From Methanobacteriota archaeon (GTDB lineage: Archaea; Thermoplasmatota; Thermoplasmata; RBG-16-68-12): DNA of 10,301 bases. The DNA lies in NCBI GenBank assembly GCA_005878515.1, contig VBLZ01000001.1:1-10301 (forward strand), read 5' to 3'. Below the pieces are notes generated by a model. The model was not told the origin of the DNA, ran no database searches, and worked only from the letters and a program-made list of their open reading frames with translations. Both the position numbers and the translations under genes were made by a program. This document shows, piece by piece, positions 1 through 5,889 of the stretch (its first letter is position 1; each line of letters starts with the position of its first letter).

Positions 1-51
1 CCCGAGGCCGAAGCGGTCTTCAGCGTCTCCGAGGACGGAATCCGCGACTGA
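1..51 (+). CDS. C-terminal tip of an unidentified protein (5' truncated by window)
   Basis: Frame 1 is open from the first base and ends with TGA at 49-51, giving an acidic tail PEAEAVFSVSEDGIRD. The codons use G or C at most third positions, like the neighbouring real genes, and the next gene begins about 75 bp later on the same strand, so this is plausibly the end of a plus-strand gene. Sixteen residues are too few to identify a family, and a chance open frame cannot be excluded. Confidence 0.45.
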   Translation, partial: PEAEAVFSVSEDGIRD

Positions 52-126
52 CCGTGCTCTTGCGTTCCGTGACAAATCGTGTCGGGACAGTTTGAAGTAG
101 CGTCCCACCCATCGTTGACTGGTTCC

Positions 127-1212
127 ATGGAGCCAGGGCTTCTGTTAATCCCGGGGCCCGTCCCGCTCCCACCCCGCGTGCTCGAAGAATTCTCGAAGCC
201 CGCGATGCCTCACTACGGCGACACATGGGTCAAAGCCCACGGCGAGACACGAGAGGTGATGCGATATCTCTGGTCTGCCGGCGATGGCCATGTGCTGCCC
301 ATCGCAGGCCCGGGCCACGCAGGCCTCGAGGCGCTCGCGTACACGTTCTTGCGCCCGGGCGACCGGGTCGTCATCGTGTCCAACGGTTTCTTCGGAGAGC
401 GAACGCGGGAGGTCCTGCAAACCCATCGCGTGAAGGCGGACGTCGTCTCGTCGGCATGGGGCGCGGGCCCCGACATCCCGGCGTTGCGAGAGGCGCTCAA
501 GACTCCGACGAAGGCCGTCGCGGTGGTTCACAACGAGACGTCCACGGGCATCACGAACCCCCTCGAGCCGATCGTCGAGGCCGCGCACGCCGTAGACGCG
601 GCGGTCATCGTCGACGCGGTCTCTTCCCTGGGCGGCCTCCCCCTCCCGTTCGCCAAACTCGGGATCGAGGCGGCGTTCAGTGCGTCCCAGAAGTGCATCG
701 CGGCGCCCGCGGGCATTGCGCCGGTCGCGGTCGCGCGCTCGCTGTGGGAGTCCACCGATCCGAAGACCGTCGAGGGCTGGTACCTCAATCTCTACACCTG
801 GGACCGGTACGAGCGGGAATGGGGAGATTGGCATCCCACGCCGACGACGATTTCCTCAAACCTGTTCTACGCGTTCCATCGCGCCCTCCTTCTCCTGAAG
901 GAAGAAGGCCTCGAAGCCCGCATCGCCCGTCACGCGAAGGTCGCGGCTCGGTTGCGCGACGGGCTTGGCGAACTCGGTTTTTCGCCCCTCGGATCCGCGA
1001 ACCTCTTGTCGAACACGGTCACGTGCTTCGCCCCTCCCGCCAGCGTGGACGCGAACCGTCTGGTCCGGCGGCTCCGGGACGAGCACAACATCTACATCTC
1101 CGGCGGTCTCGGACCGTTGCGAGGGAAGACGATCCGGATCGGGACGATGGGAACTCAGGCCGATCCGGAGATCATCGACTGGCTCCTGAAGGCGATCCGC
1201 GCGAGCCTCTAA
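127..1212 (+). CDS. Class V PLP-dependent aminotransferase (serine-pyruvate / alanine-glyoxylate aminotransferase type)
   Basis: This is a 361-residue fold-type I PLP enzyme that should move an amino group between an amino acid and a 2-oxoacid in the cytoplasm. Seen in the sequence: an N-terminal LIPGPVPLP motif (residues 7-15), a cofactor phosphate loop AGPGHAGLEA (60-69), the PLP-ring aspartate in VDAVSS (Asp163), the Schiff-base lysine in SASQK (Lys189), and a C-terminal TIRIGTMG whose Arg337 probably binds the substrate carboxylate. Length and motif order match the SPT/AGT family, which in archaea includes the broad-specificity MJ0959 type. The exact substrate pair (alanine, serine or aspartate with glyoxylate, pyruvate or 2-oxoglutarate) cannot be read from the sequence. 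An in-frame GTG at 79 would add 16 residues that look unlike the family N-terminus, so the ATG at 127 is preferred. It converges on the S9 peptidase gene with only 2 bp between stops. Confidence 0.9.
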   Translation: MEPGLLLIPGPVPLPPRVLEEFSKPAMPHYGDTWVKAHGETREVMRYLWSAGDGHVLPIAGPGHAGLEALAYTFLRPGDRVVIVSNGFFGERTREVLQTHRVKADVVSSAWGAGPDIPALREALKTPTKAVAVVHNETSTGITNPLEPIVEAAHAVDAAVIVDAVSSLGGLPLPFAKLGIEAAFSASQKCIAAPAGIAPVAVARSLWESTDPKTVEGWYLNLYTWDRYEREWGDWHPTPTTISSNLFYAFHRALLLLKEEGLEARIARHAKVAARLRDGLGELGFSPLGSANLLSNTVTCFAPPASVDANRLVRRLRDEHNIYISGGLGPLRGKTIRIGTMGTQADPEIIDWLLKAIRASL

Positions 1213-1214
1213 GG

Positions 1215-3014
1215 TCAGCGGTCCGGCAGATACTGCGTCAGCCAGCCGAGCGCCCGCTCGTTCAGCCGGATCTGGTTCGACGTCTTGCGGGGCCAGTGGC
1301 CCTCGTCGGCGAATTCGAGGTAGTCCACGACCTTCCCCATCTTCCGCATCTCGTCGACCATCGCCCGCGCCTCTGTGACGGGGCACCGCGGATCGTGCGC
1401 TCCGCCCGTGAAGAGGACGGGCGCCCGGATCTCCTCAAGGAAGTAGATCGGCGAGAACTTGCGGTACAGGTCGGCGTCCACCGCGGGATCTCCCATCTTC
1501 TGCCGGTCGTACCGTCGCAGGTAGCCGCGCTCGTTCGTCGTCGCGGTGAGCCAGTTGAAGTACCCGACGATGCTCACGCCGACCGCCCACAGCGCGGGCG
1601 CCTTCTCCAGGATGTGCGCCACGGCGTACCCGCCGTAGCTCACGCCGATGGCTCCGAGTCGGTCGGCGGGGCAGTGACCTCGCTGGATCAGCCATCGGCC
1701 GCCAGCGATGATGTCCTGGATGTCCCCACCTCCCAGGTCGCGGTCGCTCAGGCGGCGCCAGGCGCGTCCGCTCCCGGTCCCGCCGCGGTAGTTCGGCGCA
1801 AGGATCGTGAAGCCTTCCGCGACCAAGAACTGGAACCGCGCGTCCCATTCGTTCAGTGTCTGTGATTCCGGGCCCCCGTGCGGGTCGACGACGGCAGCGT
1901 TGCGGCGGCGTTCCGTTCGAGGCACAAAGAGCCAAGCGGCGATCTTTCGGCCATCGAAGCTCGGGTACCGGACGAGCTTTCCGTCGGCCAGTTCGCCCTT
2001 CGGAAGCGGCTCGCGAAGGCTGTCGACCAAGGGGGTGGACCGCTCTCCCTTTCGGAGGATGAGCCGGTCCGGCTGCGTGAACGTGGAATGGTGGTAGAAC
2101 AGGCCCTTCGCATCCGGAGCCCATCGGGCCCGGTTCGCCGACCCCTTCGCGGGAGAAATCCCGCGGGAGCCCTTGCCGTTTCGGGAGACGACCTTCAGCT
2201 GGACGTTCCCATCGTGGTTCTCGAGGAACGCGATCCGCTTTCCGTCCGGGGCCCAGAGAGGCATCGTCTTGTCCCATCGATTCTGCACGATGAAGCGGAC
2301 GCGCTTCGTCTTGACATCGAGCACCCCGATGTCCAGATGATCGTGGACGTTCGATACGAACGCGAGCTCCCGACCGTTCGGGGACCAGGGTTCCGGTCGG
2401 CCTAGGTCGCCTCCGATTGCATTCTCCGAGTCGGGGAACGCGACGACTTTTTCGAGGTGGCCCGCGAGGTCCACGAGCCCGACGTAGTCCAGGAGTCCAA
2501 CGCCCGCCGAGATAGCGATACTCCGTCCGTCGGGACGCCATGCAATCTCGCCGACGATGTCATCGACGTTCGTGAGCTGCTTCGCGTCGCCGCCGGTCGT
2601 GTCCACCACGAAGACGTTGTCTCGGTCGCCGTCTCGGTTCGACAGGAACGCAATCTTGGTGCCATCGGGCGACCACCGAGGGAAGGCGCTGTCGAACGGC
2701 GTGTTCGTGATTTTCTGGACGTGCGCGCCCTTCACGGGCACGAGGTAGATGTTGTAGTTCTCGTCCCCCTCGAAGTCCGACTGGACCGCGATCCGCCGGC
2801 CGTCCGGAGAGAACTCCGGATTCAGGACGGACTGCTCGGATTGCAGGAGGATCCGATCCTTCTTCGTGCGAAGGTCCAGGAGGTAGACGGACCACTGATC
2901 TCCCTTGTTCGCGGCGAAGGCGAGCAACCGGCCGTCGGGGGACACGTCGAAGTTCCCGAGCTGCCAGATTCTTTTCAGGAAGCGCCCCGGGGTGAACGTG
3001 ACCTTCCGTGCCAT
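1215..3014 (-). CDS. S9-family prolyl oligopeptidase-like serine peptidase (acylaminoacyl/dipeptidyl peptidase type)
   Basis: This 599-residue protein should cleave short peptides from the N-terminus or after proline. The N-terminal part (about 1-330) is a beta-propeller built of TolB/WD40-like repeats, shown by recurring blocks such as FSPDGRRIAV, WSPDGTKIAF, WRPDGRSIAI and WAPDGKRIAF. The C-terminal part (about 360-599) is an alpha/beta hydrolase with HGGP near residue 378, nucleophile Ser459 in GVSYGGY, Asp541 in GGAHDPRCP and His573 in DEGHWPR, so the triad is complete. No signal peptide or membrane segment is seen, so it is probably cytoplasmic and acts in peptide turnover after the proteasome. 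The start ATG is followed directly by a family-like N-terminus (FDVSPDGRLLAFAA at residues 23-36). Whether it is an acylaminoacyl, dipeptidyl or oligopeptidase is not decidable here. It is divergent from the Nudix gene. Confidence 0.93.
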   Translation of the reverse strand: MARKVTFTPGRFLKRIWQLGNFDVSPDGRLLAFAANKGDQWSVYLLDLRTKKDRILLQSEQSVLNPEFSPDGRRIAVQSDFEGDENYNIYLVPVKGAHVQKITNTPFDSAFPRWSPDGTKIAFLSNRDGDRDNVFVVDTTGGDAKQLTNVDDIVGEIAWRPDGRSIAISAGVGLLDYVGLVDLAGHLEKVVAFPDSENAIGGDLGRPEPWSPNGRELAFVSNVHDHLDIGVLDVKTKRVRFIVQNRWDKTMPLWAPDGKRIAFLENHDGNVQLKVVSRNGKGSRGISPAKGSANRARWAPDAKGLFYHHSTFTQPDRLILRKGERSTPLVDSLREPLPKGELADGKLVRYPSFDGRKIAAWLFVPRTERRRNAAVVDPHGGPESQTLNEWDARFQFLVAEGFTILAPNYRGGTGSGRAWRRLSDRDLGGGDIQDIIAGGRWLIQRGHCPADRLGAIGVSYGGYAVAHILEKAPALWAVGVSIVGYFNWLTATTNERGYLRRYDRQKMGDPAVDADLYRKFSPIYFLEEIRAPVLFTGGAHDPRCPVTEARAMVDEMRKMGKVVDYLEFADEGHWPRKTSNQIRLNERALGWLTQYLPDR

Positions 3015-3045
3015 GGCGCACCGAGTCGTCCGAGGAACGAGACCT

Positions 3046-3055
3046 GGGATAAAGC
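3046..3055. promoter_or_regulatory. TATA-like element in the divergent S9 peptidase / Nudix spacer
   Basis: The 69-bp spacer between the two divergent starts holds one AT-rich island. It reads gataaag on the plus strand and CTTTATC on the minus strand. Its centre is about 33 bp before the Nudix ATG and about 37 bp before the peptidase ATG, so either orientation would give a transcript with a leader of roughly 6-10 nt. The minus-strand reading fits the archaeal YTTAWA consensus better. It may serve one or both genes. Confidence 0.35.
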
Positions 3056-3083
3056 CATCTCGTTCGGAGACCTGACCGGGACC

Positions 3084-3569
3084 ATGGCCCTCAACGTTGG
3101 GGCGCTCCCGATCACGGTCGGCGCGGGCGCCTTCCTGGTCCGCGACGGGAAGCTGCTCGTGGTCCGCAAGACGTACGGCCCGTCGAAAGGCCTCTGGACG
3201 ATCCCGTCGGGATACGTCGAGCCGCGCGAGTCGGTTGTCCAGACCATTGAGCGCGAAGTGAAGGAGGAAACGGGCATCGCGGGCCGTGCCGGGCCGATCC
3301 TCGCCGTCCGAAATCGCGTGACCGAGGCGGCGAACGATACGTTCCTCATCTTCGCCATGACGTACGTGGGCGGAGAGCCGCGACCGGATCGCGAGGAAGT
3401 AAGCGAGGCCGCGTTCCGTCCTCTTGCCGAACTGAAGACTTCCGACTCATCGGCCCCCTTCACGCGGGCGATTATTCCCAAGCTCGACCGGCATGCCGGC
3501 TTGCGGTTGGATCCGTACACGCCATCCGCGGACCCGACGCACCCGATCGCGTACCTCTTGTACCTCTGA
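3084..3569 (+). CDS. Nudix (MutT-like) hydrolase
   Basis: This 161-residue protein belongs to the Nudix superfamily, which hydrolyses nucleoside diphosphates linked to another moiety, using divalent metal. The full signature GX5EX7REUXEEXGU is present at residues 43-65: Gly43, Glu49, the REVKEETGI block with Arg57, Glu58, Glu61, Glu62 and Gly64. The preceding GAFLVRDGKLLVVRK strand and the LWTIPSGY lead-in are typical. The substrate (ADP-ribose, oxidised NTP, NADH, CoA or other) cannot be inferred, as no subfamily motif stands out. The frame stays open far upstream, across the antisense side of the S9 peptidase gene, but the domain begins just after ATG 3084, so the longer version is rejected. 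It is followed after 40 bp by the threonylcarbamoyl-AMP synthase gene, which has its own TATA box. Confidence 0.9.
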   Translation: MALNVGALPITVGAGAFLVRDGKLLVVRKTYGPSKGLWTIPSGYVEPRESVVQTIEREVKEETGIAGRAGPILAVRNRVTEAANDTFLIFAMTYVGGEPRPDREEVSEAAFRPLAELKTSDSSAPFTRAIIPKLDRHAGLRLDPYTPSADPTHPIAYLLYL

Positions 3570-3573
3570 TGGC

Positions 3574-3588
3574 GGAAAACCTTTAGTC
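3574..3588 (+). promoter_or_regulatory. BRE/TATA promoter for the TsaC/YrdC gene
   Basis: The A-rich stretch ggaaaac (BRE-like) is followed by CTTTAGTC at 3581-3588. The centre of the TATA element lies about 25-26 bp upstream of the GTG at 3610, the spacing expected if transcription starts at or next to the start codon. This supports a leaderless mRNA and decides the GTG start. Confidence 0.55.
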
Positions 3589-3609
3589 GGCCTGTCGTTT
3601 TGCAGCGCC

Positions 3610-4230
3610 GTGGTCGAGACGATCGTCGCGCAGTCCTTGGGCACGAAGTATGTCCTGGACGCGGCGGCGTTAGGCCGGATTCGCGACATCCTCGGGTCCG
3701 GCGGGCTGGTCGTTCACCCGACCGACACGGTGTATGGCCTCGCGGCGGATCCCTTCCAGGTCGCGGCGGTCGAAAAGGTGTACGAGGCCAAGGCGCGCCC
3801 GCGGGATCTGGCCGTCTCGATCTCGGTCGCCGACGTCGGGGACATCTTCCGGTTCGGGGAGCGGACGGCGATCGCCGAGGCATTCTGCGCCAAGAACCTC
3901 CCGGGGCCGTACACGGTGGTCCTGCGTGCGACACCGGAGGCCCCAAGGGCCATCGTCTCGAAGGACGGCCGTCTCGGACTTCGCGTCCCTGCGCATCCCA
4001 TCCCCCGTCTCCTCGCGAAGTCGTTTGGTCCGGTCACCTCCACGAGCGCGAACCGCCACGGCCAGGGATCGCCGAGCACATGTCAGGAGGCGCAAGAACA
4101 ACTCGGGGACCGCGTCAATCTCTACGTGGACGGAGGGCCCACGCCGTTCGGTGGAGAATCGACGGTCGTGGACCTGTCAGGACGTCGGGCGAGGATCCTT
4201 CGGCAAGGTCCGATTCGACCGGGAGGGTGA
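3610..4230 (+). CDS. L-threonylcarbamoyladenylate synthase, YrdC/TsaC/Sua5 family (single-domain form)
   Basis: The enzyme makes threonylcarbamoyl-AMP from threonine, bicarbonate and ATP, the first step of t6A modification of ANN-decoding tRNAs; the KEOPS complex then transfers the group. Seen in its 206 residues: HPTDTVYGLAADPF near the N-terminus, the KxR motif in AKARPRD (Lys61, Arg63), PGPYTVVLRAT, LGLRVPAHP, the SxN motif in STSAN (Ser146, Asn148) and GGESTVVDL near the end. The KxR...SxN tetrad is therefore complete. The protein stops right after the YrdC domain, so it lacks the C-terminal Sua5 domain found in many archaeal homologues. The chosen GTG start is backed by the TATA box about 26 bp upstream; the in-frame ATG at 3493 lies inside the Nudix gene and is rejected. 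Methionine aminopeptidase follows after 3 bp, so the two are likely co-transcribed. Confidence 0.9.
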   Translation: MVETIVAQSLGTKYVLDAAALGRIRDILGSGGLVVHPTDTVYGLAADPFQVAAVEKVYEAKARPRDLAVSISVADVGDIFRFGERTAIAEAFCAKNLPGPYTVVLRATPEAPRAIVSKDGRLGLRVPAHPIPRLLAKSFGPVTSTSANRHGQGSPSTCQEAQEQLGDRVNLYVDGGPTPFGGESTVVDLSGRRARILRQGPIRPGG

Positions 4231-4232
4231 GG
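4222..4232 (+). promoter_or_regulatory. Shine-Dalgarno site for methionine aminopeptidase
   Basis: GGAGGGTGAGG spans the TGA stop of the upstream gene and ends just before ATG 4234. GGAGG (4222-4226) is 7 nt from the start. An internal operon gene with a strong SD, behind a leaderless first gene, is a normal archaeal arrangement. Confidence 0.6.
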
Positions 4233-4233
4233 A

Positions 4234-5121
4234 ATGGACGCGGACGTGCGGGAGTCTCTACTGCGGGCGGGGCGTATCTCGCGGGAGGTCCGCGAGCGCG
4301 CTGTCGCGTTGGTCAAGGAAGGCGCGTTGCTGCTCGACGTGGCCGAGGAGGCCGAGGACCTCATGCGGAAGCGCCGGGCGAAGCCCGCCTTCCCGACGTG
4401 CATCTCGATCGACCACATCGCCGCCCACTATTCACCGACTCACGACGACACGACGAGATTCCGCCACGGGAACGTCGTGAAGCTCGATCTGGGAGCCCAG
4501 CTGGATGGCTGGATCGCCGACACCGCGGTCACGGTGGAGGTCGGGACGCGGAACTGGACCGAACTCGTGAGGGCCTCGGAACTCGCGCTTCAGACGGCCA
4601 TCGAGGCGGTCCATGCGGGCGTCTCGACTCGGTCGATCGGTGAAGGGATTCAGCGGGCGATCGAGGCGCACGGGTATCGCCCGGTTCGGAATCTGACGGG
4701 CCACACGATTGAGCGGTATTTGCTCCACGCCGGCAAGAGCGTGCCGAACATCGCCCACGGCCACGACTTCCTCGAGGCAGGAGAGGTGGTCGCCATCGAG
4801 CCGTTCGCCTCGTCCGGCGCCGGGCAAGTCGACGGCCGCCGGACCGGGAACATCTACCGGGTGTTGAAGGTGAAACCGCAGAAGGCGACCGATGCCGACG
4901 AGTTCCTCGGGCGAATCGCCGACGAATTCAAGACGCTCCCGTTCGCCGAGCGGTGGGCCTATCGAATCGATTCGAAGGCGCCGGCCCTGTTGAATGGGCT
5001 CGTCCGGACCGGGGCGGTGATGACCTATCCCGCACTCCTCGACCTGGGCGGCGGGATCGTGTCGCAGAGCGAGCACACGATGATCGTTGGACCCACCGGT
5101 GCGGAAGTCACGACCGCATAG
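4234..5121 (+). CDS. map: Type II methionine aminopeptidase
   Basis: This enzyme removes the initiator methionine from new proteins. Its 295 residues equal the usual length of archaeal MetAP-II. The pita-bread metal site is complete: Asp85 in KLDLGA, Asp96 in IADTAV, His157 in NLTGHTIE, Glu189 in AIEPFAS and Glu280 in QSEHTMIV. The substrate-site His65 in AAHYSP is also present. The alpha-helical insert typical of type II enzymes lies between Glu189 and Glu280. The gene begins 3 bp after the threonylcarbamoyl-AMP synthase stop, behind a clear SD, which suggests an operon of two translation-support enzymes. Nothing unusual is seen in the catalytic residues. Confidence 0.96.
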   Translation: MDADVRESLLRAGRISREVRERAVALVKEGALLLDVAEEAEDLMRKRRAKPAFPTCISIDHIAAHYSPTHDDTTRFRHGNVVKLDLGAQLDGWIADTAVTVEVGTRNWTELVRASELALQTAIEAVHAGVSTRSIGEGIQRAIEAHGYRPVRNLTGHTIERYLLHAGKSVPNIAHGHDFLEAGEVVAIEPFASSGAGQVDGRRTGNIYRVLKVKPQKATDADEFLGRIADEFKTLPFAERWAYRIDSKAPALLNGLVRTGAVMTYPALLDLGGGIVSQSEHTMIVGPTGAEVTTA

Positions 5122-5142
5122 ACGCGCGACGCTCTCGGAACG

Positions 5143-5150
5143 TTTATTAT
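5143..5150 (+). promoter_or_regulatory. TATA box for the DUF211 gene
   Basis: TTTATTAT is the most AT-rich octamer in this intergenic gap and lies between the map stop (5121) and the DUF211 gene. Taking the usual distance of about 26-27 bp from TATA centre to start site, transcription would begin near 5172-5174. That is downstream of the ATG at 5166 but about 20 nt upstream of the TTG at 5193. Confidence 0.55.
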
Positions 5151-5178
5151 CGAACGTCCCCATCGATGCCGTCCCCCC

Positions 5179-5185
5179 GGAGTGG
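5179..5185 (+). promoter_or_regulatory. Probable Shine-Dalgarno site deciding the DUF211 start
   Basis: GGAGTGG lies 10 nt (from the end of GGAG) before the TTG at 5193 and would sit in a short leader if transcription starts near 5173. It has no role if the ATG at 5166 is used. Confidence 0.4.
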
Positions 5186-5192
5186 CCTTCCG

Positions 5193-5486
5193 TTGACCGA
5201 CATCAAGCGGATCGTGCTGGACGTGTTGAAGCCGCACAAGCCGTCCTTGGTCGAGATGTCGGTTCGGTTATCGAGCCTCAAAGGGGTCGACGGGGTCACA
5301 TGCACGTTGGACGAGGTCGACCAGGAGACGGAGAGCGTCAAGGTCACGATTGAAGGGCCCTCGATCAACTACCCGAGCGTGGAGGACGCGTTGCGCGAGC
5401 TCGGCGCGGTGATCCATTCCGTCGATCTGGTCGCATCCGGGAAGCGCGCCGTTGAGGATGTCCGGACCGGCCAAGACCATCGATGA
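5193..5486 (+). CDS. DUF211 family protein of unknown function
   Basis: The product is about 97 residues and matches the archaeal DUF211 family, for which the Methanothermobacter protein MTH889 has a known structure but no assigned function. Recognisable blocks are IKRIVLDVLKPHKP at the N-terminus, LKGVDGVTCTLDEVDQETE in the middle, VKVTIEGPSINY, and IHSVDLVASGKRAVEDV near the end. The pattern resembles a small ferredoxin-like alpha/beta fold. Start choice: ATG 5166 gives 106 residues with a Pro/Ser/Arg-rich leader, but a TATA box at 5143-5150 places the transcript start after that ATG. The TTG at 5193 has an SD-like GGAGTGG and begins at the family's usual N-terminus, so I prefer it. The gene converges with SRP19, with 6 bp between stops. 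Its function should not be guessed from neighbours, since it appears to have its own promoter. Confidence 0.85.
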   Translation: MTDIKRIVLDVLKPHKPSLVEMSVRLSSLKGVDGVTCTLDEVDQETESVKVTIEGPSINYPSVEDALRELGAVIHSVDLVASGKRAVEDVRTGQDHR

Positions 5487-5492
5487 ATGCGT

Positions 5493-5777
5493 CTACCGGG
5501 AATCTTTGATTCGCTTCGCGACCTTTTGGACGATCGAGGTTTTGTAGTAGTCTGCACGCACGAGGACGCGGCCTTCCTTCCGCCACGGGGTCGACGGAAA
5601 CGCCTTTCCTTCCTCGATCTCGGGCTGCAGGCCGAGGGCTTTCGCGGCGGCGTTGACCTCCTGGGCCGTGGGGGACTCGACGGCCCAGCGTTTCGCGACC
5701 CGTCGGCCCTGGTCCCTCGTCCGTCCCAGGTCGAAATATGCGGGGTACAGGACGATCGGGCGGTCTCCTTTCGGCAT
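5493..5777 (-). CDS. srp19: Signal recognition particle 19 kDa subunit, SRP19
   Basis: This 94-residue protein is the archaeal/eukaryotic SRP subunit that binds 7S RNA and prepares it for SRP54, so it acts in co-translational targeting to the membrane. Family blocks seen are IVLYPAYFD at the N-terminus, TRDQGRRVAKRWAVESPT, LGLQPEIEEGKAFPS, WRKEGRVLVR and the lysine-rich C-terminal tail VQKVAKRIKDSR. The length is normal for archaeal SRP19. The frame is open further upstream to an ATG at 5891, but the domain starts at MPKGDRPIVLYP, and a TATA-like element about 28 bp before the ATG at 5777 supports that start and a leaderless mRNA. It is divergent from tldD and convergent with the DUF211 gene. 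No 7S RNA gene is visible in the window. Confidence 0.93.
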   Translation of the reverse strand: MPKGDRPIVLYPAYFDLGRTRDQGRRVAKRWAVESPTAQEVNAAAKALGLQPEIEEGKAFPSTPWRKEGRVLVRADYYKTSIVQKVAKRIKDSR

Positions 5778-5801
5778 GGACCCGGCCCGAATCCCCGCGC
5801 C

Positions 5802-5814
5802 GCCATAAGGATTT
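5802..5814 (-). promoter_or_regulatory. BRE/TATA promoter for srp19
   Basis: On the minus strand the sequence reads AAATC followed by CTTATGGC. The TATA-like octamer is centred about 28 bp upstream of the srp19 ATG (5777), matching a leaderless transcript start. Confidence 0.5.
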
Positions 5815-5834
5815 GGGCGGCCACGTGAGGCATT

Positions 5835-5843
5835 CGATATCTT
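5835..5843 (+). promoter_or_regulatory. Possible TATA element for tldD-pmbA
   Basis: CGATATCTT is the only AT-rich patch in the right half of the srp19/tldD spacer. It is centred about 51 bp before the tldD ATG, which would leave a leader of about 24 nt containing a G-rich stretch (5877-5885) as a weak SD. The match to the TATA consensus is modest. Confidence 0.3.
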
Positions 5844-5889
5844 CATTCCCGAGGCCGCTCTCACGGGGGCGCTTTCGGGGCGGATCGTC

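Noticed and set aside
79..126. Upstream GTG start for the aminotransferase
   Set aside because: It adds 16 residues with no resemblance to the family; ATG 127 gives the usual short lead into the LIPGPVP motif.
225..1865. A 546-codon open frame overlapping the aminotransferase and the antisense side of the S9 peptidase
   Set aside because: Its translation is Arg/Pro/Gly-rich low-complexity sequence without any domain, and it lies out of frame over two clearly recognised genes. This is usual in GC-rich DNA.
2975..3946. A 323-codon minus-strand open frame across the Nudix and TsaC/YrdC genes
   Set aside because: It is Arg/Pro/Ser-rich with no family motif and lies opposite two recognised plus-strand genes, so it is a shadow frame.
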